A stretch of 5,263 nucleotides of DNA, from the NCBI GenBank assembly GCA_003529325.1, contig DPVW01000477.1, forward strand, positions 19,254-24,516, read 5' to 3'. The notes under the pieces are model-generated. The model did no database searches. It had not been told where the DNA came from and was given only the letters and a program-made list of their open reading frames with translations. Both the position numbers and the translations under genes were made by a program. Source of the stretch: Candidatus Latescibacterota bacterium. Lineage in GTDB: Bacteria; Latescibacterota; UBA2968; UBA8231. Shown in pieces: positions 1-5,263 of the stretch; the first letter of the stretch is position 1; the number at the start of each line of letters is the position of its first letter.

Positions 1-1
1 C

Positions 2-1174
2 GATGCCCTCTCTGCCGTTGCCACTCGGGGTCGGGGCATTCGCTATCGCGAGGCGTTGCAGGCCGCCCATGCCGGTGCCCGTGGTGCAGAGCGCACGACA
101 TTGACGCTGCTGCTGGCGGGCTGCGCTCTGGAGACGGGGGATCCGAAGTTGGGACTGCAAACCCTGCGCGACGCCATCGACGACGGCGAGATCCTGCAGA
201 TGCTCTATCAATACGCCAGCCGTTGCGAAGCAGCCGGTCATGTTGCCATCGCCGCCGAGGCGTACGGATCCTTCGCCAGTGCCGCGCAGAACTCCCCATA
301 TCACGCCAATGCCCTGCTGAAACAAGCGGAGATGCTGGCGCAGGCGGGCGACGTGGATGGCGCCGTCGCCTTGTATCGGAGTCTCTCCAGCGGCGGCGGC
401 AACGAATCTGCAGAGGCGGTCTTTCGTGTCGCCCTGCTCCAGGCGCAGATCCTCAACGATCCCGCTGCCGCACTGCAGACGCTGGACATCATCGAGCCGC
501 GTGCCGCACGTGGTGATCTGCGACGGCGACTGCTCGCCCTGCGCGCCGAGTGTCGACTGCACCTCGATGAGTTGGCCGCCGCCGCCGCAGACTGGCAGCT
601 GCTGCGTGCCGAACCCGGTGGACGTGAGCAGGCCGAATTTGGTCTCGCCGAGTTGGCATTCTTCGCAGCGCACTTCGATTCGACAGCCGCACTCGTCGAC
701 TCTCTCGTCACCCGTGAACCGACACATCCGCTGGCCAACGATGGGCTCGAAATGCTGCTTCTGATCGACGAATACAGCTCACACCCAGAGGCCCTCACAG
801 TATTCGCCCGCGCCCGTTTGCACGACCGCCAGCAGCGCACCGAGGCGGCCCGCAATGATCGCGCGTGGTTGCAGCAGGAGGCGCCCTCAGGTCTGCGCCA
901 TCTGTCCCTGCTCGAAGCGGCCTCCCACCTGGAGAAGACGGCTCCGGCACAAGCGCTGGCGTTGTACCTGCAGGTTGGTGCTGACCAACCACAGGAGCGT
1001 TACGCCGTCAGCGCCGCCCTCGGCCAGGCGCGCATGCTTGAGGGCCAGGGCCAGGCAGATGCCGCCTTGCGCACCTACGAATCCGCGGTGTTGTCCGCCC
1101 CACTCGACCCGCGCACACCGGAAATCCGCAGGCACATCACGCGCTTGCGCACGCTGCTGGGAGGCATGGGTTGA
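2..1174 (+). CDS. TPR-like helical-repeat protein (5' partial)
   Basis: The reading frame is open from the left edge to TGA at 1172-1174, giving at least 390 residues, so the true start lies outside the window. The TTG at 56 is the first in-window start-type codon but has no properly spaced Shine-Dalgarno and falls inside a helical segment, so I do not use it as the start. The protein is Ala/Leu-rich and built of paired amphipathic helices. TPR-like units with the small-residue and A-x-x-x-Y/F spacing are clearest at about 311-390 (QAGDVDGAVALY), 530-616 (LDELAAAAADW) and 1013-1105 (QGQADAALRTYESAV). Proteins of this kind are scaffolds for protein-protein contacts, and no catalytic motif is visible. 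Its stop overlaps the next gene's start, so it is co-translated with the exported protein and the MoxR-DUF58 pair. It may act as their assembly or client-binding partner, which is inference. Whether it is exported cannot be judged without the N-terminus. Confidence 0.85.
   Translation, partial: DALSAVATRGRGIRYREALQAAHAGARGAERTTLTLLLAGCALETGDPKLGLQTLRDAIDDGEILQMLYQYASRCEAAGHVAIAAEAYGSFASAAQNSPYHANALLKQAEMLAQAGDVDGAVALYRSLSSGGGNESAEAVFRVALLQAQILNDPAAALQTLDIIEPRAARGDLRRRLLALRAECRLHLDELAAAAADWQLLRAEPGGREQAEFGLAELAFFAAHFDSTAALVDSLVTREPTHPLANDGLEMLLLIDEYSSHPEALTVFARARLHDRQQRTEAARNDRAWLQQEAPSGLRHLSLLEAASHLEKTAPAQALALYLQVGADQPQERYAVSAALGQARMLEGQGQADAALRTYESAVLSAPLDPRTPEIRRHITRLRTLLGGMG
1159..1164 (+). 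promoter_or_regulatory. Shine-Dalgarno for the TTG-start gene
   Basis: GGGAGG lies six bases before TTG at 1171. This supports the rare TTG start, which is also the only start that keeps the signal peptide. The ATG at 1166 is in another frame, and the next in-frame ATG (1264) would remove the export signal. Confidence 0.65.
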
Positions 1175-2448
1175 AACGCAGACGTCCCATAGGCTTGTTG
1201 CTCATTGCCGCTTGCCTGTACGTAACCGCTGCCGCCGTCCACGCCGACCGACTGCTGGTGCCGATGGATTTGCAGCAGCGCAACCACCTCAAGGCGTATG
1301 GTCTCGCGTTCTGGGTCCTGGAGCGCAACATCGAGGTCGACTGGTTGCTCAACTATCGCGGCGGTTCCTTTGCCGTGCAGGCCCATGACCTGATCGCCCA
1401 GGAGGCACGCATTCGTGGCGTCACCTTCGAGGTCGTTTCCGAACCGGATATCGCCAGGATCTACGCGCAGATCGACGGTGCCAACATGGATGTCATCCGT
1501 CTTGAGAAGGCGCCGCGAATGGCGGTTTACACACCGCCGAATGCCCAACCGTGGGATGACGCGGTGACCATGGCCCTCGAATATGCGGGAATCGATTATG
1601 ACAAGCTTTGGGACGAGCAGGTCATCGAAGGGCGCCTGGACGACTACGACTGGCTGCACTTGCACCACGAGGATTTTACCGGCCAATATGGGAAGTTTTA
1701 CCTCAACTTCCGCAACGAGGCGTGGTATCAGGAACAGCAACGACTGTATGAAGACCAGGCACGGCGCCTCGGTTTCGCCAAGGTTTCCGAGCAGAAGAAG
1801 GAGGTCACACGGCGCATCTACGAATATGTTGCTGGTGGCGGTTTCCTCTTCGCCATGTGCTCGGCGACGGATACTTTCGACATTGCCCTCGCCGCTCAGG
1901 GGACGGACGTGGTGGCCTCGGTGTTCGACGGTGACCCGATCGATTCCCAGGCCCAGTCGAAGCTCGATTTCAGTTACACGGTGGCCTTCGAAAATTTCAC
2001 CCTGGAAACCAATCCTCTGGTCTACGAACACTCAGACATCGACACGACACCAAAGGACCCACGCCTGATCCGCAGCGCCGAGGCGGAGTATTTCACCCTC
2101 TTTGAGTTCTCCGCCAGACACGACCCGGTACCGACCATGCTGACCCAGTGTCACACCAATGTCGTCAACGGCTTCCTCGGCCAGACCACCGGCTTCCACA
2201 AGAGTCTGATCAAGGATCACATCGTCCTGCTCGCCGAGGTAGAGGGAACGGATCAGGTGAAGTACATCCACGGGCAGGTGGGCAAGGGCACGATTACCTT
2301 CTACGGTGGTCACGACCCGGAGGACCACAAACACCACGTGGGTGATCCACCAACTCAACTCGACCTGCACCGTAGTTCTCCGGGATACCGACTCATTCTC
2401 AACAACGTGCTGTTCCCAGCGGCGAAGAAGCAGGAAAGGAAAACTTGA
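1171..2448 (+). CDS. Exported 'asparagine synthetase B'-labelled family protein, probably not an asparagine synthetase
   Basis: This 425-residue protein starts at TTG, overlapping the previous stop by 4 bp (TTGA) behind a good Shine-Dalgarno. The N-terminus is a signal peptide: Arg-rich residues 2-5, a hydrophobic core 7-22, and a likely cut after VHA-25. IAAC at 12-15 also fits a lipobox, so a lipoprotein is possible. From memory the mature protein matches a family common in Bacteroidota and usually called asparagine synthetase B; LKAYG, WLLNYRGGSF, HHEDFTGQYG (165-174), GGHDPED (379-385) and SPGYRLILNNVLFP are its hallmarks. True AsnB features are missing: there is no Cys at position 2 and no SGGxDS ATP-binding loop. 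Residues from about 117 on suggest a class I glutamine-amidotransferase/ThuA-like fold: a MAVYTPP first strand, a Gly-rich turn with C230 (GGGFLFAMCSATD) where a nucleophile elbow would sit, and H381/E384 after a GKG strand. Enzyme activity is unknown. The likely location is periplasm or outer envelope. Lying next to MoxR-DUF58, it may be their client. Confidence 0.82.
   Translation: MKRRRPIGLLLIAACLYVTAAAVHADRLLVPMDLQQRNHLKAYGLAFWVLERNIEVDWLLNYRGGSFAVQAHDLIAQEARIRGVTFEVVSEPDIARIYAQIDGANMDVIRLEKAPRMAVYTPPNAQPWDDAVTMALEYAGIDYDKLWDEQVIEGRLDDYDWLHLHHEDFTGQYGKFYLNFRNEAWYQEQQRLYEDQARRLGFAKVSEQKKEVTRRIYEYVAGGGFLFAMCSATDTFDIALAAQGTDVVASVFDGDPIDSQAQSKLDFSYTVAFENFTLETNPLVYEHSDIDTTPKDPRLIRSAEAEYFTLFEFSARHDPVPTMLTQCHTNVVNGFLGQTTGFHKSLIKDHIVLLAEVEGTDQVKYIHGQVGKGTITFYGGHDPEDHKHHVGDPPTQLDLHRSSPGYRLILNNVLFPAAKKQERKT
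2432..2440 (+). promoter_or_regulatory. Shine-Dalgarno for the MoxR gene
   Basis: The purine run AGGAAAGGA ends seven bases before ATG at 2448. This spacing favours ATG 2448 over the in-frame TTG one codon earlier (2445). Confidence 0.65.
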
Positions 2449-3452
2449 TGTCGAACAACGACGTGGATGCGGTGGCCGAACTTCAGGCCACCCGTCGTCA
2501 ACTGGAACAACAGATCGGCCGAGTCGTCATCGGCCAACAGGATGTCGTCGAAGGACTCCTGGTAGCACTCTTGGCGGGTGGCCACTGCCTTCTCGTGGGT
2601 GTGCCTGGGTTGGCCAAGACCCTGTTGATCCGCACACTGTCGCAGGCGCTGGACCTCAGCTTCGGCCGCATCCAATTCACGCCGGATCTGATGCCTTCTG
2701 ACATTACCGGCACAGATGTTCTGGAGGAAGATCACGAGACCGGCCACAAAGCCTTTCGTTTCGTTCGCGGTCCGATCTTTCACAACATCATTCTCGCCGA
2801 CGAGATCAACCGCACACCGCCCAAGACCCAGGCGGCGCTGCTGGAGGCTATGCAGGAACATGCCGTAACTGCCGGCGGCAACACGATGCCACTACCAGAG
2901 CCGTTCTTTGTGCTGGCAACGCAGAACCCGATCGAACAGGAGGGCACCTATCCACTGCCCGAAGCCCAGTTGGACCGCTTTCTGTTCGAACTTCGCATCG
3001 ATTACCCGGATGCCGCCCAGGAGGCCGAGATCGTGCGCACCACGACCTCGGCTGATCCTGAAGAGGTGACACCCGTGCTCGACGGCAAGGGCATCGCCGC
3101 ATTCCAACAACTCGTGCGCCGCGTGCCCGTCGCCGATCATCTTGTCGAATATGCGGTGCGCCTGGTTCGCGCTACACGCCCCACGGATACGGCTGCCACC
3201 GAGTATGTGAAAGAGATGGTCAATTGGGGGGCGGGACCGCGGGCATCGCAATTTCTCGTACTCGCTGGCAAAGCACGAGCCGCCCTGCATGGTCGCCATT
3301 CGGTCGCCGCTGAAGACATCCGCGCCGTCGCCCTGCCGGTGCTGCGCCATCGGATCGTCGTCAACTTCCATGCAGAGGCCCAGGCGGTGAATACCGACAA
3401 CCTGGCGCAGCGACTGCTCGACGAAGTGCATGCCCATGGGCCCGGCACGTGA
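2448..3452 (+). CDS. MoxR-type AAA+ ATPase
   Basis: The product has 334 residues, the normal length for MoxR ATPases. ATG at 2448 shares its A with the preceding stop (TGATG) and has a good Shine-Dalgarno. The core AAA+ parts are present in order: Walker A GVPGLAKT (51-58), the MoxR signature QFTPDLMPSDITGT (76-89), a GPIF segment (108-111), Walker B ILADEINR (115-122, with D118 and E119), sensor 1 in LATQNPIEQEGTYPLPEAQLDRF (N160), the arginine-finger region LDRF (R177), and sensor 2 GAGPRASQ (R265). A C-terminal helical lid follows. All catalytic residues are intact, so an active ATPase is expected. MoxR proteins form cytoplasmic hexamers that work with VWA-domain partners in maturation of enzymes or envelope complexes. 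The DUF58 VWA protein follows directly with a 4-bp overlap and is the probable partner. The substrate is not known; the exported and TPR proteins upstream are candidates by context only. Confidence 0.96.
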   Translation: MSNNDVDAVAELQATRRQLEQQIGRVVIGQQDVVEGLLVALLAGGHCLLVGVPGLAKTLLIRTLSQALDLSFGRIQFTPDLMPSDITGTDVLEEDHETGHKAFRFVRGPIFHNIILADEINRTPPKTQAALLEAMQEHAVTAGGNTMPLPEPFFVLATQNPIEQEGTYPLPEAQLDRFLFELRIDYPDAAQEAEIVRTTTSADPEEVTPVLDGKGIAAFQQLVRRVPVADHLVEYAVRLVRATRPTDTAATEYVKEMVNWGAGPRASQFLVLAGKARAALHGRHSVAAEDIRAVALPVLRHRIVVNFHAEAQAVNTDNLAQRLLDEVHAHGPGT

Positions 3453-4366
3453 CCGAAGCTGCCACGGGCCTGACACAATACCTCGACCCGGAGACGGCGT
3501 CGCGACTCGGTCGCCTCGACCTGGTGGCCCGCCTCGTTGTCGAAGGATTTATCACCGGTCTGCACCGCTCGCCATACCACGGCTTTTCGGTGGAATTCTC
3601 CGAACATCGTCCCTACATGCCCGGCGACGCCCTGCGCGATCTCGATTGGAAGGCGCTGGCAAAAACCGATCGCATGTATGTGAAACGCTACGAGGAAGAG
3701 ACCAACCTCAAGGCCTATCTCATGGTCGATGTGAGTGGTTCCATGGCCTTCGCCGATGGCGACCGCATGACGAAGTTTCGTTATGCCAGTTGTCTCGCCG
3801 CTGCCCTCTCCTACCTCATGCTGCGCCAGCGAGATGCCGTGGGCCTGGTGTTGTTCCGCGACGGCCTCGTCTCCTTCGTACCACCGCGATCGGTGTCCAG
3901 CCACCTGAGTGTTCTGTTGCGCGAGTTGACCGCGGCCACCCCGGAGGCCGAGACAAGCATGTCCCCGGCATTTCACGATCTGGCGGAACGACTCTCACGG
4001 CGCGGCCTCGTCGTCATCCTCTCCGACTTCCTCGACGACGCCGATGACGTGCTCTCCGGCCTGCGACACTTCCGCCATCGCGGTCACGAGGTCCTGGCGC
4101 TGCAGATTCTCGATCCGCGCGAACGGGACCTCGATTTCCGCCGCTCCGACACCCGCTTCATCGATCTGGAGAACACCGACGGCGCCTCCATCACCACCCA
4201 GCCCTGGCACATCCAGGAGGCCTACCGCGAGCGCATGGAGGCATTGCTGGCGCGTTATCGTCGTGGTTGTGCGGAGGCGGGGGTGGACTACGTGTTGCTC
4301 GACACACAGACCCCATTCGAGACCGCCCTCAGCCGCTATCTGGTCCGGAGACGACGGCTCGGGTAG
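3449..4366 (+). CDS. DUF58 family protein with VWA-type metal site
   Basis: This is a 305-residue product. The GTG start overlaps the MoxR stop by 4 bp (GTGA) and has no clear Shine-Dalgarno, so translation probably depends on ribosomes finishing MoxR. The DUF58 hallmark lies at 43-80: YHGFSVEFSEHRPYMPGD, then LRDLDWKALAKTDRMYVKRYEEE. A VWA-like domain follows with a complete metal-ion-dependent adhesion site: D94, S96 and S98 in DVSGSM, T169 in the second loop, and D193 in LSDF. No hydrophobic stretch long enough to span a membrane is visible, so this is the short soluble type rather than the longer form with two N-terminal membrane helices. In known MoxR-VWA pairs the VWA protein is thought to link the ATPase to its substrate through the bound Mg/Ca ion. 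Here it closes the operon, and no BatA/BatB-like gene follows before the suf gene. Confidence 0.94.
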   Translation: MTEAATGLTQYLDPETASRLGRLDLVARLVVEGFITGLHRSPYHGFSVEFSEHRPYMPGDALRDLDWKALAKTDRMYVKRYEEETNLKAYLMVDVSGSMAFADGDRMTKFRYASCLAAALSYLMLRQRDAVGLVLFRDGLVSFVPPRSVSSHLSVLLRELTAATPEAETSMSPAFHDLAERLSRRGLVVILSDFLDDADDVLSGLRHFRHRGHEVLALQILDPRERDLDFRRSDTRFIDLENTDGASITTQPWHIQEAYRERMEALLARYRRGCAEAGVDYVLLDTQTPFETALSRYLVRRRRLG

Positions 4367-4383
4367 ACTTCAATCTTGTGTAT

Positions 4384-4393
4384 TCCTGCAGGA
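4384..4393. repeat. 10-bp perfect palindrome
   Basis: TCCTGCAGGA is its own reverse complement and lies 18 bases after the DUF58 stop. It could be a small protein-binding dyad. Palindromes of this length also arise by chance, so its role is open. Confidence 0.4.
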
Positions 4394-4414
4394 TTGGTAG
4401 CTTCTCTGAAGTGA

Positions 4415-4451
4415 ATCTGGTTTTCTTGCGCAAGATTCCCGCGAACCAGAT
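4415..4451. promoter_or_regulatory. Nested inverted repeat upstream of sufB (candidate operator or leader hairpin)
   Basis: ATCTGGTT (4415-4422) and AACCAGAT (4444-4451) are perfect 8-bp inverted arms. Between them, TCTTGCGCAAGA (4424-4435) is a perfect 12-bp palindrome. The structure ends 39 bases before the sufB start and no T run follows it, so it does not look like a terminator. As DNA it could bind a dimeric regulator; as RNA it could fold into a branched hairpin. suf operons are commonly controlled by Fe-S or iron sensors such as IscR, SufR or Fur, but I cannot match this site to any of their published motifs with confidence. Confidence 0.45.
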
Positions 4452-4470
4452 GTAACCCATAGATATTTCA

Positions 4471-4479
4471 GAGGATAGG
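4471..4479 (+). promoter_or_regulatory. Probable Shine-Dalgarno for sufB
   Basis: The purine-rich GAGGATAGG ends 11 bases before ATG 4491, slightly farther than usual. An in-frame TAG at 4476-4478 rules out any upstream start, so ATG 4491 is the first possible start and gives a normal SufB N-terminus. Confidence 0.5.
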
Positions 4480-4490
4480 CAGATCCAACC

Positions 4491-5263
4491 ATGACCGAGC
4501 CGGCCCTTACGACCACCACGGAAGCAGCCCTGAGCGACACCGAAGTCCTGGAACAATTCGCCCAGCGCGACTACAAAGAGGGCTTCTATACAGATGTAGA
4601 GTCCGACTCTGCGCCTCCCGGTCTCGACGAAGGCACAATCGCCTTCATCTCCAAGAAGAAAGAAGAGCCCGAGTGGCTGCTGGAGTGGCGTCTCAAGGCC
4701 TATCGCGCCTGGCTCAAGATGGAGGACCCCACCAGTCGTCCCGCACCGGAACAATGGGCGATGGTGCACTACCCCGACATCGACTACCAGGCGATCTCCT
4801 ACTTCTCGGCGCCGAAAAAAGTCTCCCTCGAGAGTCTGGATGAGGTCGATCCCGAGATTCTCGAGACCTACAACAAGCTGGGAATTCCTTTGGAAGAGCA
4901 GAAGATGCTCTCCGGTGTCGCCGTCGACGCCGTGTTCGACTCAGTCTCGGTAGCGACGACGTTCAAGGAAAAACTCTCTGAAGTGGGTATCATCTTTGGC
5001 TCTTTCAGCGACGCCGTGAAGGAGCACCCCGAGATTGTGCAGAAGTATCTTGGCTCCGTCGTGCCCCCGGGCGACAACTACTTCGCCGCTCTGAACTCGG
5101 CGGTTTTCACCGACGGCTCCTTCGTCTACATCCCCGAGGGTGTTCGTTGCCCGATGGAGTTGTCCACCTACTTCCGCATCAACGCCGCCAACACAGGCCA
5201 GTTCGAGCGCACCCTCATCATCGCCGACAAGGGCAGTTACGTCAGCTACCTCGAAGGCTGCAC
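4491..5263 (+). CDS. sufB: Fe-S cluster assembly scaffold protein SufB (3' partial)
   Basis: The frame is open from ATG 4491 to the right edge, giving 257 complete codons of a protein usually about 470-495 residues long. SufB forms a cytosolic complex with SufC and SufD that builds Fe-S clusters from sulfur delivered by SufS and its partner. Family hallmarks are plain: YKEGFYT (28-34), [21 protein letters not shown] (55-75), [39 protein letters not shown] and [22 protein letters not shown]. The last visible residue, C257, aligns with E. coli SufB C254, the residue reported to accept sulfur. The cysteine-rich insert that E. coli has after YYSAPS is absent; [18 protein letters not shown] replaces it, as in many non-enterobacterial SufB proteins. 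This N-terminal half separates SufB from its paralogue SufD. It probably opens a suf operon, with its own control region upstream. Confidence 0.97.
   Translation, partial: MTEPALTTTTEAALSDTEVLEQFAQRDYKEGFYTDVESDSAPPGLDEGTIAFISKKKEEPEWLLEWRLKAYRAWLKMEDPTSRPAPEQWAMVHYPDIDYQAISYFSAPKKVSLESLDEVDPEILETYNKLGIPLEEQKMLSGVAVDAVFDSVSVATTFKEKLSEVGIIFGSFSDAVKEHPEIVQKYLGSVVPPGDNYFAALNSAVFTDGSFVYIPEGVRCPMELSTYFRINAANTGQFERTLIIADKGSYVSYLEGC

Larger units (their letters stand above)
4367..4490 (+). promoter_or_regulatory. Intergenic leader upstream of sufB, probable promoter/operator region
   Basis: These 124 bases separate the DUF58 stop from the sufB start and are visibly AT-richer than the flanking genes. 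They are the only gap in the window large enough for a promoter. I found no convincing -35/-10 pair: TTGCGC at 4426 has only poor -10 matches near 4450, and GATATT at 4462 lacks a -35 partner. No strong intrinsic terminator follows DUF58 either; the CTTC-TCT-GAAG hairpin at 4401-4411 is short and its T-rich stretch starts ten bases later. Read-through from the upstream operon therefore cannot be excluded. The segment holds several dyads, listed separately. Confidence 0.5.

Noticed and set aside
110..124. LLLAGC resembling a lipobox near a TTG start at 56 in the first gene
   Set aside because: The frame stays open upstream to the window edge, the TTG has no properly spaced Shine-Dalgarno, and the segment reads as a TPR helix followed by ALETGDP. 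It is most likely internal.
1075..2031. 318-codon reverse-strand open frame opposite the exported protein gene
   Set aside because: The sense strand carries a recognisable family protein with signal peptide and Shine-Dalgarno. Long antisense frames are expected in GC-rich DNA, and this one shows no domain.
3137..3976. 279-codon reverse-strand open frame opposite MoxR and DUF58
   Set aside because: It straddles two well-identified sense genes and shows no recognisable motif.
4401..4427. CTTC-TCT-GAAG hairpin followed by a T-rich stretch as a terminator for the upstream operon
   Set aside because: The stem is only 4 bp and the T-rich stretch begins ten bases after it, too weak and too far for an intrinsic terminator.
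4267..4455. Small + strand open frame running out of the DUF58 end into the intergenic region
   Set aside because: It is mostly a shifted reading of DUF58, with no Shine-Dalgarno and no plausible protein character.
4329..4769. 146-codon reverse-strand open frame across the intergenic gap and the sufB start
   Set aside because: It overlaps the conserved SufB N-terminus and the DUF58 C-terminus, with no domain and no separate promoter visible.
4815..4821. AAAAAAG run in sufB as a programmed frameshift site
   Set aside because: The codons read AAA-AAA-G, not the A-AAA-AAG phase needed for -1 slippage, and the SufB frame continues normally on both sides.

Overview
The window is a gene-dense, GC-rich bacterial stretch. 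Five protein genes all lie on the + strand, and there is one real non-coding gap (4367-4490). I see no tRNA, rRNA, CRISPR array, insertion sequence or phage gene. A secreted protein, a 4-bp gene-overlap style and GC-rich codon endings fit a Gram-negative-type bacterium. The second gene resembles, from memory, a family best known from Bacteroidota, where it is usually labelled 'asparagine synthetase B'. The high GC content makes a GC-rich member or relative of the FCB assemblage, or another phylum that acquired the module, as plausible as a typical Bacteroidota. I cannot fix the taxon from this sequence.

Region 1 (2-4366) looks like one operon of four tightly packed genes: a TPR-type helical-repeat protein (5' end cut off by the window), an exported protein of the mislabelled 'asparagine synthetase B' family, a MoxR-type AAA+ ATPase, and a soluble DUF58 protein with an intact VWA metal site. 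Each stop codon overlaps the next start (TTGA, TGATG, GTGA), which points to translational coupling and co-expression. MoxR plus DUF58/VWA is a known ATPase-plus-adaptor pair thought to act like a chaperone or metal-insertion/maturation device. The two upstream genes are candidates for its partners or clients. The usual downstream BatA/BatB membrane VWA genes are absent, because the operon stops after DUF58.

Region 2 (4367-4490) is an AT-richer intergenic segment with two perfect short palindromes and an 8-bp outer inverted repeat. It is the probable control region for the next unit.

Region 3 (4491-5263) is the first half of sufB, the Fe-S cluster scaffold subunit of the SUF pathway. It runs off the right edge inside the conserved EGC motif. 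sufC, sufD and sufS would be expected beyond the window.

The most useful second looks are the likely misnamed exported protein with a glutamine-amidotransferase-like layout, its coupling to MoxR-DUF58, and the structured leader of sufB.
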